Source: RHKX01 sp963823565 (lineage in GTDB: Bacteria > Actinomycetota > Thermoleophilia > Solirubrobacterales > 70-9). From it: a DNA stretch of 64,000 bases. Made by a program: the position numbers and the translations under genes. Positions 28,295-37,762 of this stretch are shown here, one piece after another (the first letter of the stretch is position 1; each line of letters opens with the position of its first letter). The stretch lies in NCBI GenBank assembly GCA_963823565.1, contig CAWGLR010000001.1, positions 930,001 through 994,000 of the forward strand. The letters run 5' to 3'. The notes under the pieces are model-generated. The model did not search any database. It was given only the letters and a program-made list of their open reading frames with translations, and was not told the origin of the DNA.

Positions 28295-30682
28295 TCAGGT
28301 CGTCAGGCGCGACTTGATCCGGTCGAGGAAGTCCTGTGAGAAGCCGGGGATCTCGTTGAGCTCGTCGAGCGAGCTGAACCCGCCCTGCCGCTCGCGGTGA
28401 GCGAGCACGCGGCCGGTCTGCGTCACCGACAGGCCGGCGTCGCGGAGCTGCTCGAAGCTCGCCTCATTGAGGTTGATCTGGTCCGCTGAGCCGGAGGCCT
28501 CCGGCGGCGGGCCCGCGGCCGGCTCGCCGGAGCCGACGGCGATGTCCGCGAACGACGTCGGCGCGTCCGGCGCTGCCTCCGCGGCGGCATCGGCCTCCGG
28601 CGGGGAGGCGGCGGGCTCCTCGGGCGGCGCCGGCGGCTGCTCGGACCCGAAGATCGCCGCCGTATCGGTCGGCGACGTCGATGGGGCGGCCGGCTGCTCC
28701 GGCGCGGGCGGAACCTCGGCGGGCTGCTCGGGCGGAGGCGGAGATGACTCCGGCGAGGGCTCGGCGGCGAACGGCGGGGGCGCCTCCGGGGCGGGTGGCG
28801 CCTCGGGGGCCGGGGCCTCGGGCGGCGGCTCCGGGGCGGGAGGCTCCGGAGGCGCCCCGACAGCCGCGGGTGGCTCCTCCGGCGTCACGGCCGCGAACTC
28901 GCCGGTCGCGCCGGCGACGGCCTCCTCGGCGCGGGCCTCCGCCTCGCGCGCACGCTGCTCGGCGTCGTTGATCCGGTCGAGCATCTCGTAGAGGCGGCGC
29001 TCGCGATCGGCCTCCTCGCGACGGGCCTCGGCGAGCCGCTCGGCCCGGGCCGCCCGCTCCTGGGCGGCTCCGGCCTGCGCCTCGATCTGCTCGAGCCGGC
29101 TCCGGGCCTCCTCCAGCGCGCGCTCTGTCCGCTCGCGGGTCGCCGCAAGGCGGCTCTCGGCGCGCTCGAGCTCGCCGCTCAGCTGCTCGTCCCGCTCGCG
29201 GCGGCGCGCGATCTGCTGGTCGCTGACCTGGAGCTCGGCCGCGCCCGGCAGCGGCTCGCCGTCGGGGCCCGCGGCAATCGGCGGCACGTCGGTCGCGCCG
29301 GCCTCGGCGGCGCTGCGGAGATGCTCGATCTCGCGGATCTGGCGGTCAGCCTCCGCGGCGGCCTCGACGCTGCCGGCATCGGCGAGCGCGTCCTCCTCGC
29401 GGCGCTCCGCGGACTCGAGCTGCTCCTGCGGCGGCGGAGGCGGCTCGGCGTGGATGTCGGCGGGCGGCGCGCCCGGCATCGGCGGCGGAGGCGGCAGCGC
29501 CTCGGCGGGGCCGCTCGGGGTCATCGCGGCCTCGGGCGTCGGCGGTGCCAGGCCCTCGGGAGCGCCCGTGGGAGGCGGGGGCGCCGCGGGCGGGGGCGGG
29601 GGCTGGCCCTTGCGGGCAGCCTTCGCGGCGGCGCGCTCGCGGCGGCGCTGCTCGATCGCACGGCGGCGCTCCTCGCGGACGCGCTCGCGCTCGGCGCGGG
29701 CCTGCGCCCGCTTCTCCTCGCGCAGGCGGCGCTTCTCCTCCCGGTCGGGCTTGCCTCCCGGCATCGGCGCCGCGGGAAGCTGCTCGGTCGGCGGCGGAGG
29801 CGGCGGGACGAACCGGTTCGGCTCATCTCCCGCCGGCGGTGGGAGATCGGGCGCGGGGGCCGCCTCGGACGGCGGCGGGAGGTCGGCAGGCGGCGGCGGG
29901 AGATCGGCGGCCGGCGGTGGGAGATCGGCGGCCGGCGCGGGCGGTGGCGCGGCATCGCCCGACGGCGGCGGGAGGTCAGCCGGGCCGTCGGCGGGCGGGG
30001 TGGGCGGGTCGGGGGCGCTCTGCAACGACGGCGCGAGCGGTTCGGCGGGCGAGGGCAGGTCCGCCGCGGGACCGCCCGGGGGCGGCGGCAGGTCGGCGGG
30101 GCCGGCATCTGCGGGCGGGGGAAGGTCGGGCGAACCGCCCGGAGGCGGTGGCAGATCGGCAGGACCCGACTCGGAAGGCGGTGGCAGATCCGCCGGGGCG
30201 GACTCCGGCGGCCGGGAGTCCCCCGCCGCGGCCGGGGGTGGCATATCGGGCGCGGCACCCGCCGCCGGAGGCGGCATGTCGGCCGGTGCGACGGCGGGGG
30301 GCGGCAGGTCGCCCGGGGCCCCGGGCGGCGGCATCGCGGCGGCTCCCGGGGGCGGCGGCGGCATGTCGGCCGGTGCGGCCGCGGCGGGGGGTGGCATATC
30401 GGGCGCGGCCCCGGCCGGAGGCGGCATCGCGGCGGCGGGGGCCGTGGGCGGCGGGGGCGCGCCCTGCCAGCTCTCGCCGCCCTTCTGCGCGGCCTTGGCG
30501 GCCGCCTTCTCGGCCTTCTTGCGCGCCTTGGCCTCGGCGCGCTCGCGCTTGCGCCGGTCGCGGAGGGGCTCCGCGGGCGGTTCGGGCGCGGACGCGCCCG
30601 GCGGCGCGCCGGGGGGCGGCATGCTGCCCGACACGTCGGGACCGGTGCCCGCTCCTGCCTGCTCTGGCGACTGCTCGCTCAA
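28295..30682 (-). CDS. Proline-rich coiled-coil protein with C-terminal helix-hairpin-helix
   Basis: 795-aa protein. Domains in order: basic segment (residues ~41-68, KRERAEAKARKKAEKAA); about 16 units of the type (A)D(L/M)PPP between ~84 and ~290; a second highly charged Arg/Glu helix (~310-358); more proline-rich linker; a long coiled coil (~485-592); a Pro/Glu/Ala linker; and a ComEA-like HhH domain (735-792, starting INLNEASFEQLRDAGL) of a DNA-binding type. There is no signal peptide or membrane segment, so it is probably cytoplasmic. The start is TTG with GGAGGAAGGTC just before it. It could be a nucleoid, division or envelope-linked scaffold; I do not know the function. Confidence 0.7.
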   Translation of the reverse strand: MSEQSPEQAGAGTGPDVSGSMPPPGAPPGASAPEPPAEPLRDRRKRERAEAKARKKAEKAAAKAAQKGGESWQGAPPPPTAPAAAMPPPAGAAPDMPPPAAAAPADMPPPPPGAAAMPPPGAPGDLPPPAVAPADMPPPAAGAAPDMPPPAAAGDSRPPESAPADLPPPSESGPADLPPPPGGSPDLPPPADAGPADLPPPPGGPAADLPSPAEPLAPSLQSAPDPPTPPADGPADLPPPSGDAAPPPAPAADLPPPAADLPPPPADLPPPSEAAPAPDLPPPAGDEPNRFVPPPPPPTEQLPAAPMPGGKPDREEKRRLREEKRAQARAERERVREERRRAIEQRRRERAAAKAARKGQPPPPPAAPPPPTGAPEGLAPPTPEAAMTPSGPAEALPPPPPMPGAPPADIHAEPPPPPQEQLESAERREEDALADAGSVEAAAEADRQIREIEHLRSAAEAGATDVPPIAAGPDGEPLPGAAELQVSDQQIARRRERDEQLSGELERAESRLAATRERTERALEEARSRLEQIEAQAGAAQERAARAERLAEARREEADRERRLYEMLDRINDAEQRAREAEARAEEAVAGATGEFAAVTPEEPPAAVGAPPEPPAPEPPPEAPAPEAPPAPEAPPPFAAEPSPESSPPPPEQPAEVPPAPEQPAAPSTSPTDTAAIFGSEQPPAPPEEPAASPPEADAAAEAAPDAPTSFADIAVGSGEPAAGPPPEASGSADQINLNEASFEQLRDAGLSVTQTGRVLAHRERQGGFSSLDELNEIPGFSQDFLDRIKSRLTT
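29813..30433 (-). repeat. Degenerate tandem repeat encoding LPPP/MPPP units
   Basis: Within the 795-aa proline-rich gene, this stretch encodes repeated DLPPP or DMPPP units at 10-15-residue spacing, about 16 copies. DNA copies are similar but not identical, indicating an older expanded repeat under protein-level selection. Slippage or recombination could change copy number between strains. Confidence 0.8.
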
Positions 30683-30767
30683 GACCTTCCTCCGTAGCGG
30701 TCAGCCGACATTCAACCAACCGATGGATGCTCGCGCCGGAGGCTATTACCTGCGCCGAACGGCACTT

Positions 30768-31238
30768 CTATCTGGACCGGTACTTCATCTCGCGCTCGAC
30801 GTCGCGGGCGACGTCGCGGTCGCGGATCGCCCGGCGCTTGTCGGCCCGGTCCCTGCCGCGCGCGAGCGCGAGCTCGACCTTCGCCCGCTTGCCGCGGAAG
30901 TAGATCCGCGTCGGGATCAGGGTCAGGCCCTTGCGCTGCATCCTCCCGACGAGGCGCTCGATCTCCCAGCGATGCATGAGCAGCTTTCGCGGCCGCTCGG
31001 GATCGTGGTTGTCGCGCGCCGGCGGGTAGGGCGGGATGTAGGAGCCGCGGAGCCAGAGCTCGCCGTCGTCGATCACCGCGTAGGAGTCCTGGAGGCGGGC
31101 CTTGCCGTCCCGCAGCGACTTCACCTCGGTGCCGGTGAGCTGGATGCCGGCCTCGAAGCTCTCGACCGTCTCGTACGAGAAGCGGGCGGCGCGGTTGGTG
31201 GCGACGTCGGGCCCGCGGCCGTCGTCCTTCGGGCTCAT
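30768..31238 (-). CDS. smpB: SsrA-binding protein SmpB
   Basis: 156-aa tmRNA-binding protein needed for trans-translation, the rescue of stalled ribosomes. The OB-fold core is seen from ATNRAARFSYETVESFEAGI through TGTEVKSLRDGKARLQDSYA and RKLLMHRWEIERL. The basic C-terminal tail (KRRAIRDRDVARDVEREM) inserts in the mRNA channel. Length is usual. Its ATG overlaps the stop of the RNase R S1 fragment by 4 nt, the last step of an ftsE-ftsX-ctpA-rnr-smpB run. RNase R and SmpB act together on stalled mRNAs. The tmRNA gene itself is not in the window. Confidence 0.96.
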   Translation of the reverse strand: MSPKDDGRGPDVATNRAARFSYETVESFEAGIQLTGTEVKSLRDGKARLQDSYAVIDDGELWLRGSYIPPYPPARDNHDPERPRKLLMHRWEIERLVGRMQRKGLTLIPTRIYFRGKRAKVELALARGRDRADKRRAIRDRDVARDVEREMKYRSR

Positions 31239-33033
31239 CGCCTCGCCCCCGCCCGGCGCCGGCCCCGCCCGCCGCGCGCCGGCCGTCCGCCCGCCTGCTC
31301 GCCGGGGCCGGAGAGATCGACGCGGCCGCGCGGCGCCTCGATCGCGTCGACCTTGACCGCGATCTCGTCGCCGATGCCGACGCGCCGGCCGGAGCGGAGC
31401 CCGACCAGGGCGGTCTCGACGTCGTTGATCTCGAAGCGCTCGCCCGGCATCCGGCGCGCCGGGAAGAACCCCTCGTAGAACTCCGAGAGCTCGCCGCGGA
31501 AGAGCACGAACGCGCCGGCCCCGATCACGCCCGGAGACCTCGCCGGTGAACTCGGTGTCCGGGCCGCGCTCGAACAGCTCGCGCTCGCAGCAGGAAGGCG
31601 GCGCAGACGTCGTCGGCGCTCCGCTCGATCTTCATCGACTCGCGCTCGCGGTCGGAGCAGTGGGCCGCCGCGGCGGCGACGGCTCCCGGCTCGGGGCGCT
31701 CCTCGCTGCCGTCGACTGCGGAGAGCAGCGCGCGGTGGGCGATCAGGTCGGGGTAGCGCCGGATCGGCGAGGTGAAGTGCGAGTAGGCGAGGCTCTCGAG
31801 TCCGGCGTGGCCGAGGTTGCGCTCGCTGTAGCGGGCCGGCTTCATCGCGCGGAGGACGAGCGAGGAGAGGCTGCTCGCGCCGTAGCCGCGCCGCTCGGCC
31901 TCCGCCGCGACGAGCCGGCTCGCCTCGACCGCGACGTGGCCCGCCTCGGTCGGGCCGGCGAGCTCGCCGATCGCGGGCGTCGGCACGTCGAGTGAGGCGA
32001 GCTGGTCGATCATGAAGCGGATCCGCTCGGGGTCGGGCTGCTCGTGGACCCGGTACAGCGTCGGCACGTCCTTGCGCTCGAGCAGCGTCGCCACCTGCTC
32101 GTTGGTCAGGATCATCAGCCGCTCGATCAGCCGATGCGACTCCGTCTGCTCGATCCGCCGCGCCGACAGCACCTCCCCTCCATCGCCGAACTCGAACTCG
32201 GGCTCGGCGCCGCTGACCGCCAGGCCGCGGCCCGCGGTGCGCGCGGCGATCGCCGCCGCCGCGGCGCGCGCCGCCTCGATCGCGGGGCCAACCGGATCGG
32301 GGACACGCTCGGCACCGGAGAACACGCGGTCGAGCCGGTCGTAGTCGAGTCGCTCGTCGGAGCGGATAAGCGAGCGGTAGAAGCTCGCCGCGCCGGCGCG
32401 GCCGTCACTTCCGAGCTCGATCTCGGTCGTCACCGCGAGGCGCTCGACGCCGGGCCGCAGCGAGCAGGCGTCGCTGCTCAGCGAGGCGGGAAGCATCGGG
32501 CTGACCATCCCCGGGGCGTACGTCGAGTTGGCGCGCTCGAGCGCCTCGCGATCGAGGCCGCTCTCGGGCTCGACGTGGGCGGCGACGTCGGCGATGTGGA
32601 TCCAGACGCGGAACCCGTCGCCCTCGCGGCGCGCGGAGACGGCATCGTCGAAGTCGCGTGCGGTGGCGGGGTCGACCGTGAAGGTGGGCTCGGCGGTCAG
32701 GTCGCGGCGGTCGCCGGGATCGCGCTGGAGGCGCTCGATCGCCCGCCCGGCCTCGTCCTCGTGACGGTCGCGGAACGTCGAGCGCAGCCCGCGGTCGGCG
32801 ACGAGGGCGGTGACCACGTCGCGGGCGACGTCCGCTCGCCCGAGGTCGACGATCGGCTGCGCGCTGCGTCCGCCGATCCGGCAGAGCGCGATCCTCCCCT
32901 CCTCCATCCGGACGCGGCCGCGGGAGAGCGCGATCTGCGGGCCCCGGTCGAACACGGGCTCGCCGACCCAGAACTTGCCGCGGCGCGCGACGCGGAATGC
33001 CCGCGGGCGGGTTGAGTCGAGCGGCTCGGCCAT
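31235..33033 (-). pseudogene. rnr: RNase R/II-family exoribonuclease, two frameshifts near 3' end
   Basis: Exoribonuclease of the RNB family (VacB/RNase R-like). The catalytic motif TVDPATARDFDDAVS is intact, as are the ESHRLIERLMILTNEQ and YSHFTSPIRRYPDLIAHR segments. The frame is good for ~490 codons, then breaks near 31588. A second break lies near 31530. Between them a third frame encodes ERELFERGPDTEFTGEVSG, and after them the S1-domain end (VIGAGAFVLFRGEL) continues to 31235. Each break looks like one extra base, 58 nt apart, in GC-rich runs. As read, the S1 RNA-binding domain is lost. All flanking residues look conserved, so sequencing error is as likely as true inactivation. It sits in the ftsE-ftsX-ctpA-rnr-smpB operon. 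Confidence 0.85.
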
Positions 33034-33037
33034 CGCC

Positions 33038-34213
33038 TCAGCTTGCCGGAAGCTCGGCGCCGACCTGCTCCAGGCCCGCGTCGAGCACCGAGTCCCCGTC
33101 GCGCGGATCGCGGTCGCGCACGACCTCGTCGGGCTTCACGCCCTTGCCGAGGATCGAGGTGCCGTCGGCGGTGAGGTACTCGCCGACGGTGATGTCGAGC
33201 GCGCCGCCGGCCTCGAGCGGGATGATCTCCTGGAAGACGCCCTTGCCGAAGGTCGTGGTGCCGACGACGGTCGCGAGGTCGTTCTCCTTGAGCGCGGCGG
33301 TGACGATCTCCGAGGCCGAGGCGGTGTTCCCGTCGACGAGCACCGCCATCGGCTGCTGCTCGAGCGCTCCGCCGGTCGCGTCGAGGACCTCCTTCGGCCG
33401 GCTGCGGCCCTCGATCGTCACGATCGGACCCTCCTCCTGGAAGATCGACTCGACCAGGACGGCCTCCTTGAGCAGCCCTCCGCCGTTGCCCCGGAGGTCG
33501 AGCACGAGCCCCTCGGCGCCCTGGCGGCGCAGCTTCTCGATCGCGCTGCGGAGTTCGCCGTGGGCGCCGTCGCTGAAGGTGAGCAGCGCCACGTAGCCGA
33601 TCTTTCGCCCGCCCTCGCGCTTCAACCGGCTGACCACCGCCGGGATCCTCACGTTCGCGCGCTCGACCTCGAGGTCGCGCCGCTTGCCGGTCTCCGCGTC
33701 GACGACAGTGATCTCGACGCTCGTTCCCGGCGGTCCCTTGATCCGGTTGGAGGACTCGGTCGAGGAGACGCCGGCGATCGACTCGCCGTTGACGGCGACG
33801 ATCTTGTCGCCGACCTCGATCCCGGCGCGCTTCGCCGGGCTGCCGGCGTAGACCTGCGCGACCCGGAGGCCCTGCTTGACCTCGCTGACGCCGAGGCCGA
33901 TCCCCGAGAACTCACCCTCGCTCGACGCCTGGAAGCGCTCGTACGCCGCCGGGTCGAAGTAGTGGGAGAACCGGTCGTCGTTGCGCTTCGAGATCGCGCG
34001 GATCATCCCGTCGATCGAGGCGTTCTCGAGCTGCTCGGTGCTGGTCGGCCGGAAGTAGGAGTCCTCGATCACCTCGCGCGCCTCCTCGACGCGGCTCTCG
34101 CCGCCGGTCGTCGGCAGCAGGTCGGCGAGCGGGCCGATCGTCGCGAGCAGCGCGACGGCGACCGCGACGCCCGCGATCAGCCCGGCGAGGAAGGCCCGGT
34201 GGCCCGGCGTCAA
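33038..34213 (-). CDS. ctpA: S41 family C-terminal processing peptidase
   Basis: 391-aa tail-specific protease exported across the cytoplasmic membrane. It has an N-terminal signal/anchor (FLAGLIAGVAVAVALLATIG), a PDZ domain (~105-185: GIGLGVSEVKQGLRVAQV; AGIEVGDKIVAVNG), and the S41 core. The serine-lysine dyad is Ser299 (DGNTASASEIV) and Lys324 (TFGKGVFQ), with the usual spacing of 25. The start is a TTG whose last bases overlap the ftsX TGA. It lies in the ftsEX operon, so a role in cell-wall remodelling during division is plausible but inferred. Confidence 0.92.
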   Translation of the reverse strand: MTPGHRAFLAGLIAGVAVAVALLATIGPLADLLPTTGGESRVEEAREVIEDSYFRPTSTEQLENASIDGMIRAISKRNDDRFSHYFDPAAYERFQASSEGEFSGIGLGVSEVKQGLRVAQVYAGSPAKRAGIEVGDKIVAVNGESIAGVSSTESSNRIKGPPGTSVEITVVDAETGKRRDLEVERANVRIPAVVSRLKREGGRKIGYVALLTFSDGAHGELRSAIEKLRRQGAEGLVLDLRGNGGGLLKEAVLVESIFQEEGPIVTIEGRSRPKEVLDATGGALEQQPMAVLVDGNTASASEIVTAALKENDLATVVGTTTFGKGVFQEIIPLEAGGALDITVGEYLTADGTSILGKGVKPDEVVRDRDPRDGDSVLDAGLEQVGAELPAS

Positions 34214-35106
34214 ATGCGCAGGAACCGGCGCAGCGTCACTCCGCTGCCGAGCGCCGCGACCGCCATGGCGCCAACCACGAGGGCGGCGATGAGAGGCCCG
34301 AAGGCGATCGTGTTGAGGTTCTCGACCAAAGCGAAGTTGTCGGAGAGGGGATCGACGATGGTCACCTTGCCGAGAAACAGTATGCCGACCGCGATTCCCG
34401 CCCCGAACAGGCCGACGACGAGACCCTCGATGACGAACGGCCAGCGAATGAACCAGTCGGTCGCTCCGACGAGCTGCATCACCTCGACCTCACGGCGACG
34501 GGCGTAGATCGAGAGGCGGATCGTGTTGCCGACGAGGAAGAGCGAGGCGATCGCGAGCAGAACGGCGATGACCGCCAGCAGGATCTTCACGGCGCTCGTC
34601 ACCTCGCGGATCTGCTGCGTCTGATCGCCGGTGACGATGTCGTCGATCGCGGCGCTGATCGGCTGCGGCTTGCCGGTCGAGTCCGGTGGCGACAGCGCCG
34701 CCTGGACCGACTCGAGGTTGTCGGGGTCATCGAGCTTGACGTTGAACGCCGGCGGCAGCGGGTTCGAGTTGAGCTCCTCGAGCAGGCTGTTGTCGCCGAG
34801 CCGCTCCTCGGTGATCTTCAGCGCCTCGGCTGGCGAGACGTACTCGACGCTGGCGACGTGGTCGATGCCCTCGATCCGGTTCTGGAGCGCGTTGATCTCG
34901 CTCTGCTCGACGTCGTTGAACAGGAAGACCTTGAGCTCGAGCTGGTTGCGGACGTCCTCGGTCTTCGAGCCGCTGGCATCGAGCACCGGGACGAGGACGC
35001 CGACGAGCAGGACGGTGACGGCGATCGTGACGATCGCGGCGATCGACGGCGCGGCGTTGCGGCGCAACGCGCGATAGGCCTCGCCGAGGAAGAAGCCGAG
35101 CTTCAC
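34210..35106 (-). CDS. ftsX: Cell division protein FtsX
   Basis: 298-aa permease-like subunit of the FtsEX complex, which activates peptidoglycan hydrolases at the division site. Topology: a short N-terminal cytoplasmic part, TM1 (SIAAIVTIAVTVLLVGVLV), a ~130-aa extracellular domain, then three TMs ending VGAMAVAALGSGVTLRRFLRI. The ABC-permease loop RRREVEVMQLVGATDWFIR is intact. The GTG start overlaps the ftsE stop (GTGA), and its own stop overlaps the ctpA start. Translation of the whole set is coupled. Confidence 0.95.
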   Translation of the reverse strand: MKLGFFLGEAYRALRRNAAPSIAAIVTIAVTVLLVGVLVPVLDASGSKTEDVRNQLELKVFLFNDVEQSEINALQNRIEGIDHVASVEYVSPAEALKITEERLGDNSLLEELNSNPLPPAFNVKLDDPDNLESVQAALSPPDSTGKPQPISAAIDDIVTGDQTQQIREVTSAVKILLAVIAVLLAIASLFLVGNTIRLSIYARRREVEVMQLVGATDWFIRWPFVIEGLVVGLFGAGIAVGILFLGKVTIVDPLSDNFALVENLNTIAFGPLIAALVVGAMAVAALGSGVTLRRFLRI

Positions 35107-35915
35107 AGGACCGCTCCGTTGTCCTCGTCGTCATCCTCGTCGACGAGGACGCCGAGCTCGTTGCGCACGCGGCGCCCGAACTCCTGGGTGTCCTCGTCGG
35201 ACGTGTAGAGGCCGGCGGCCTGGTCGCGGATGACGCGGCCGTCGTAGAGCTGGACGACGCGACGGCGCATCTTGTCGACCATCTCGCGGTCGTGCGTGAC
35301 GACCACGACCGTCGTGCCGGTGCGGTTGATCCGGTAGAGCAGCTGCATGATCCCGATCGACGTCTCGGGGTCGAGATTGCCGGTCGGCTCGTCGGCCAGC
35401 AGCAGCGGCGGGTGGCTGACGAACGCGCGCGCGACGGAGACGCGCTGCTGCTCGCCGCCCGACAGCTCGTCGGGGTAGCTGTGGATCTTGCCGCCGAGGC
35501 CGACCATGCGAAGGATCTCCGGCACCTGCCGCTTGATCTGCGCGCGGGAGGACCCGGTGACCTGGAGCGCGTAGGCGACGTTGTCGTAGACGGTCCGGTT
35601 GTTCAGCAGCTTGAAATCCTGGAACACGGTGCCGATCCGGCGCCGCAGCTGCGGGGTGGCCGAGCGGGGCATCGCGTTGATGTCCTTGCCGGCGACCATG
35701 ACCGAGCCGCTGGTCGGCTCGAGATCGCGCAGGAGCAGCTTGATGAAGGTCGACTTGCCGCAGCCGGTGGGGCCGACGAGGAAGACGAACTCGCCGCGGT
35801 CGATCGAGACCGAGACGCGCTCGAGGCCGACGTGACCGCCTGGGTAGACGATCGTCGTGTCCTTCAGCTCGACGATCGGCCGTCGGTTGCGCGGTCGCGG
35901 ATGGGACTCGGGCAT
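35103..35915 (-). CDS. ftsE: Cell division ATP-binding protein FtsE
   Basis: 270-aa ABC ATPase of the FtsEX complex. Walker A is VGPTGCGKST (about residue 47-56), the signature LSGGEQQRVSVARA, and Walker B LLLADEPTGNLD; the H-loop is VVVVTHDRE. An acidic C-terminal tail (VDEDDDEDNGAVL) is unusual and might modulate ATPase activity. I set the start at the ATG 35915; an earlier in-frame ATG at 35963 would add an Arg-rich 16-residue extension. Neither has a clear Shine-Dalgarno. It is the first gene of the ftsE-ftsX-ctpA-rnr-smpB run; the promoter lies in 35964-36116, shared with the divergent DUF389 gene. Confidence 0.95.
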   Translation of the reverse strand: MPESHPRPRNRRPIVELKDTTIVYPGGHVGLERVSVSIDRGEFVFLVGPTGCGKSTFIKLLLRDLEPTSGSVMVAGKDINAMPRSATPQLRRRIGTVFQDFKLLNNRTVYDNVAYALQVTGSSRAQIKRQVPEILRMVGLGGKIHSYPDELSGGEQQRVSVARAFVSHPPLLLADEPTGNLDPETSIGIMQLLYRINRTGTTVVVVTHDREMVDKMRRRVVQLYDGRVIRDQAAGLYTSDEDTQEFGRRVRNELGVLVDEDDDEDNGAVL

Positions 35916-36116
35916 GCGCGACCGGCGGGTGCGCATGCGGCTGCGGGTTCGTGCTCTGGCCATGGGCGGAAGTCTGCTCAGTCGGGGCGCCGCCGGAAAG
36001 GCCGGAGGTGAGCGGTGAGAGCGGGCGTGCAGCTTGGGCGTTCGCTTGCAGAATCGGTACGTGCGTAACCGCCCGCGGTGGGGGTCGCTCCCGGCCCGCA
36101 GGACTACGATCGCCCC

Positions 36117-37142
36117 GTGGTCCACATGCGGATCGTCGCCCCGCACGCCGAATGCCGGCACGTACTCGAGCTGCTCGAGGCGAGCGAGTCGGTCTTCAAC
36201 ATCGTCCACCTGCCCGGGGTGGCGCGGAAGCCGGACGGGGACATGGTCCTCTGCGACGTGGCACGCCGCGACGTCTCGCTGCTCGTCGCCGACCTGCGCG
36301 AGCTGAACGTCGACGTCGACGGCTCGATCTCGATCGATCAGATCGACGCCGAGATCTCCGGCGGGATCAGCGAGGACTTCAAGCGGCGGCACCGCGACGA
36401 CATCGGCTCCGACCCCGTCGTCTGGGAGAACGTCTCCTCCCGCACGTCCGAGAGCGTCGAGCTCTCCCACAGCTTCCTCATCTTCATGACGCTGGCGATG
36501 CAGATCGCCGCCGTCGGCATCTACTTCAACCAGCCGATCCTGATCGTCGGCGCGATGGTCGTCGGTCCCGACTTCGGCCCGATCGCCGGCATCTGCGTCG
36601 CCCTCGTCAACCGCACGGCCGGGCTCGCGAAGCGCTCCGCCGTCGCCCTGTTCTGGGGCTTCGCGGTCGGCATCTCGTGGACGGTGATCTCGACGCTCTT
36701 CTTCAAGGCGGTCGGCGAGCTGCCAGAGTCGATCAACTTCGACTCCCACGGGCTCACCCGGTTCATCGCCGAGCCCGACTTCTTCTCGTTCTGGGTGGCG
36801 GTGGCGGCGGGGATCATCGGCATGCTCAGCCTCACCACGGCGAAGTCGAGCGTCCTCATCGGCGTCCTGATCTCGGTCACCACCATCCCCGCCGCGGCGA
36901 ACATCGGAGTCGCCGGCGCCTACGGCGACTGGGACACGATGCTCGGAGCCGCATCGCAGCTCGGCGTCAACCTCGCGTGCATCTTCGTCGCCGGCTTCCT
37001 GACGCTCTTCGTACAGCGGCGCATGTACATGAGCCGCCGCCGGGTCCACCTCGCCGACGACGCCCGCCGCCGGGCCGGGCTGCCGCTGGGCGCCAGCCTG
37101 CGCGCCCGGGTGGACCCCGACGAGGAGCCCGAGGCGACTTAG
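36117..37142 (+). CDS. DUF389 membrane protein
   Basis: 341-aa protein with a soluble N-terminal half (~1-120; MRIVAPHAECRHVLELLEAS) and the DUF389 membrane domain (~120-310). The domain includes FLIFMTLAMQIAAVGIYF, QPILIVGAMVVGPDFGPIAG and LTTAKSSVLIGVLISVTTIP. The family's function is unknown; it is widespread in actinobacteria. The start is the GTG at 36117; the ATG at 36126 is also possible. It is divergent from ftsE and convergent on the lipoprotein gene of the accessory block. Confidence 0.85.
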   Translation: MVHMRIVAPHAECRHVLELLEASESVFNIVHLPGVARKPDGDMVLCDVARRDVSLLVADLRELNVDVDGSISIDQIDAEISGGISEDFKRRHRDDIGSDPVVWENVSSRTSESVELSHSFLIFMTLAMQIAAVGIYFNQPILIVGAMVVGPDFGPIAGICVALVNRTAGLAKRSAVALFWGFAVGISWTVISTLFFKAVGELPESINFDSHGLTRFIAEPDFFSFWVAVAAGIIGMLSLTTAKSSVLIGVLISVTTIPAAANIGVAGAYGDWDTMLGAASQLGVNLACIFVAGFLTLFVQRRMYMSRRRVHLADDARRRAGLPLGASLRARVDPDEEPEAT

Positions 37143-37157
37143 GAGGCGGCCGGGGGC

Positions 37158-37760
37158 TCAGCGCCGCGGCCGAATCGGCCCTTCGGCCAGCGATACCTGG
37201 TTGATCGGATCCCCACCGATCCAGAGATGGACGCCCTCCCCCGCCTCGCCCCAGCAGGCCGGCTCCGGCGAGCCGGCATCGGCCGAGACTTTCGTCTCGC
37301 CGCATGCGAGCTCGGGATAGAGGTCCTCGACCTCTGCGATCGGGTCTCCGGGGCTGAGCCCGCGCAGCGTCTTCGCCTCCTCGCTGGTGACGGTGACCTC
37401 GCAGATCCCGCTTTCGTACCCGAAGAAGGCGACGCCCCGGTATCGCAGGTTGACCTCCTGGCCGCGCGTGTCCGGACACGGCCTGCCAGAGCCGGCCAGA
37501 GTCAGGTCAGAAGGCTCGATCCCGATGGGCGTCGAGGGGTCGGTGTCCTTGCCCGGGGGGGCGTCGCCGAAGACCCGCTCGATCGCGGCGCGCCCGTCGC
37601 CGATCCCGACCCCCTCGACGGTCCCGTCGGTCTCGTCGATTCGCAGCGCCGGCTGCTCGGGGGGCTCATCCCGCTGCTGATCGTCACCGCATGCCGCGAG
37701 ACCAACCGCGAGGACAGCCGAGAGTGCCGCTGCAGCCAGAGTGCGCCTCAATCCGGTCAT
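37158..37760 (-). CDS. Lipoprotein, last gene of secreted-protein operon
   Basis: 200-aa predicted lipoprotein. The signal MTGLRRTLAAAALSAVLAVG is followed by the lipobox LAAC, so it is anchored on the outer face of the membrane. The mature region has DETDGTVEGVGIGDGRAAIERVFG, a weak match to repeats seen in small actinobacterial surface proteins, and four cysteines that could pair. It starts 2 nt after the stop of the 230-aa secreted-protein gene, so it belongs to the same operon. Function unknown. Confidence 0.7.
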   Translation of the reverse strand: MTGLRRTLAAAALSAVLAVGLAACGDDQQRDEPPEQPALRIDETDGTVEGVGIGDGRAAIERVFGDAPPGKDTDPSTPIGIEPSDLTLAGSGRPCPDTRGQEVNLRYRGVAFFGYESGICEVTVTSEEAKTLRGLSPGDPIAEVEDLYPELACGETKVSADAGSPEPACWGEAGEGVHLWIGGDPINQVSLAEGPIRPRR

Positions 37761-37762
37761 CC

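Noticed and set aside
30683..30767. tmRNA gene next to smpB
   Set aside because: The 85-nt gap is too short and has no tRNA-like or ANDYALAA-type tag features.
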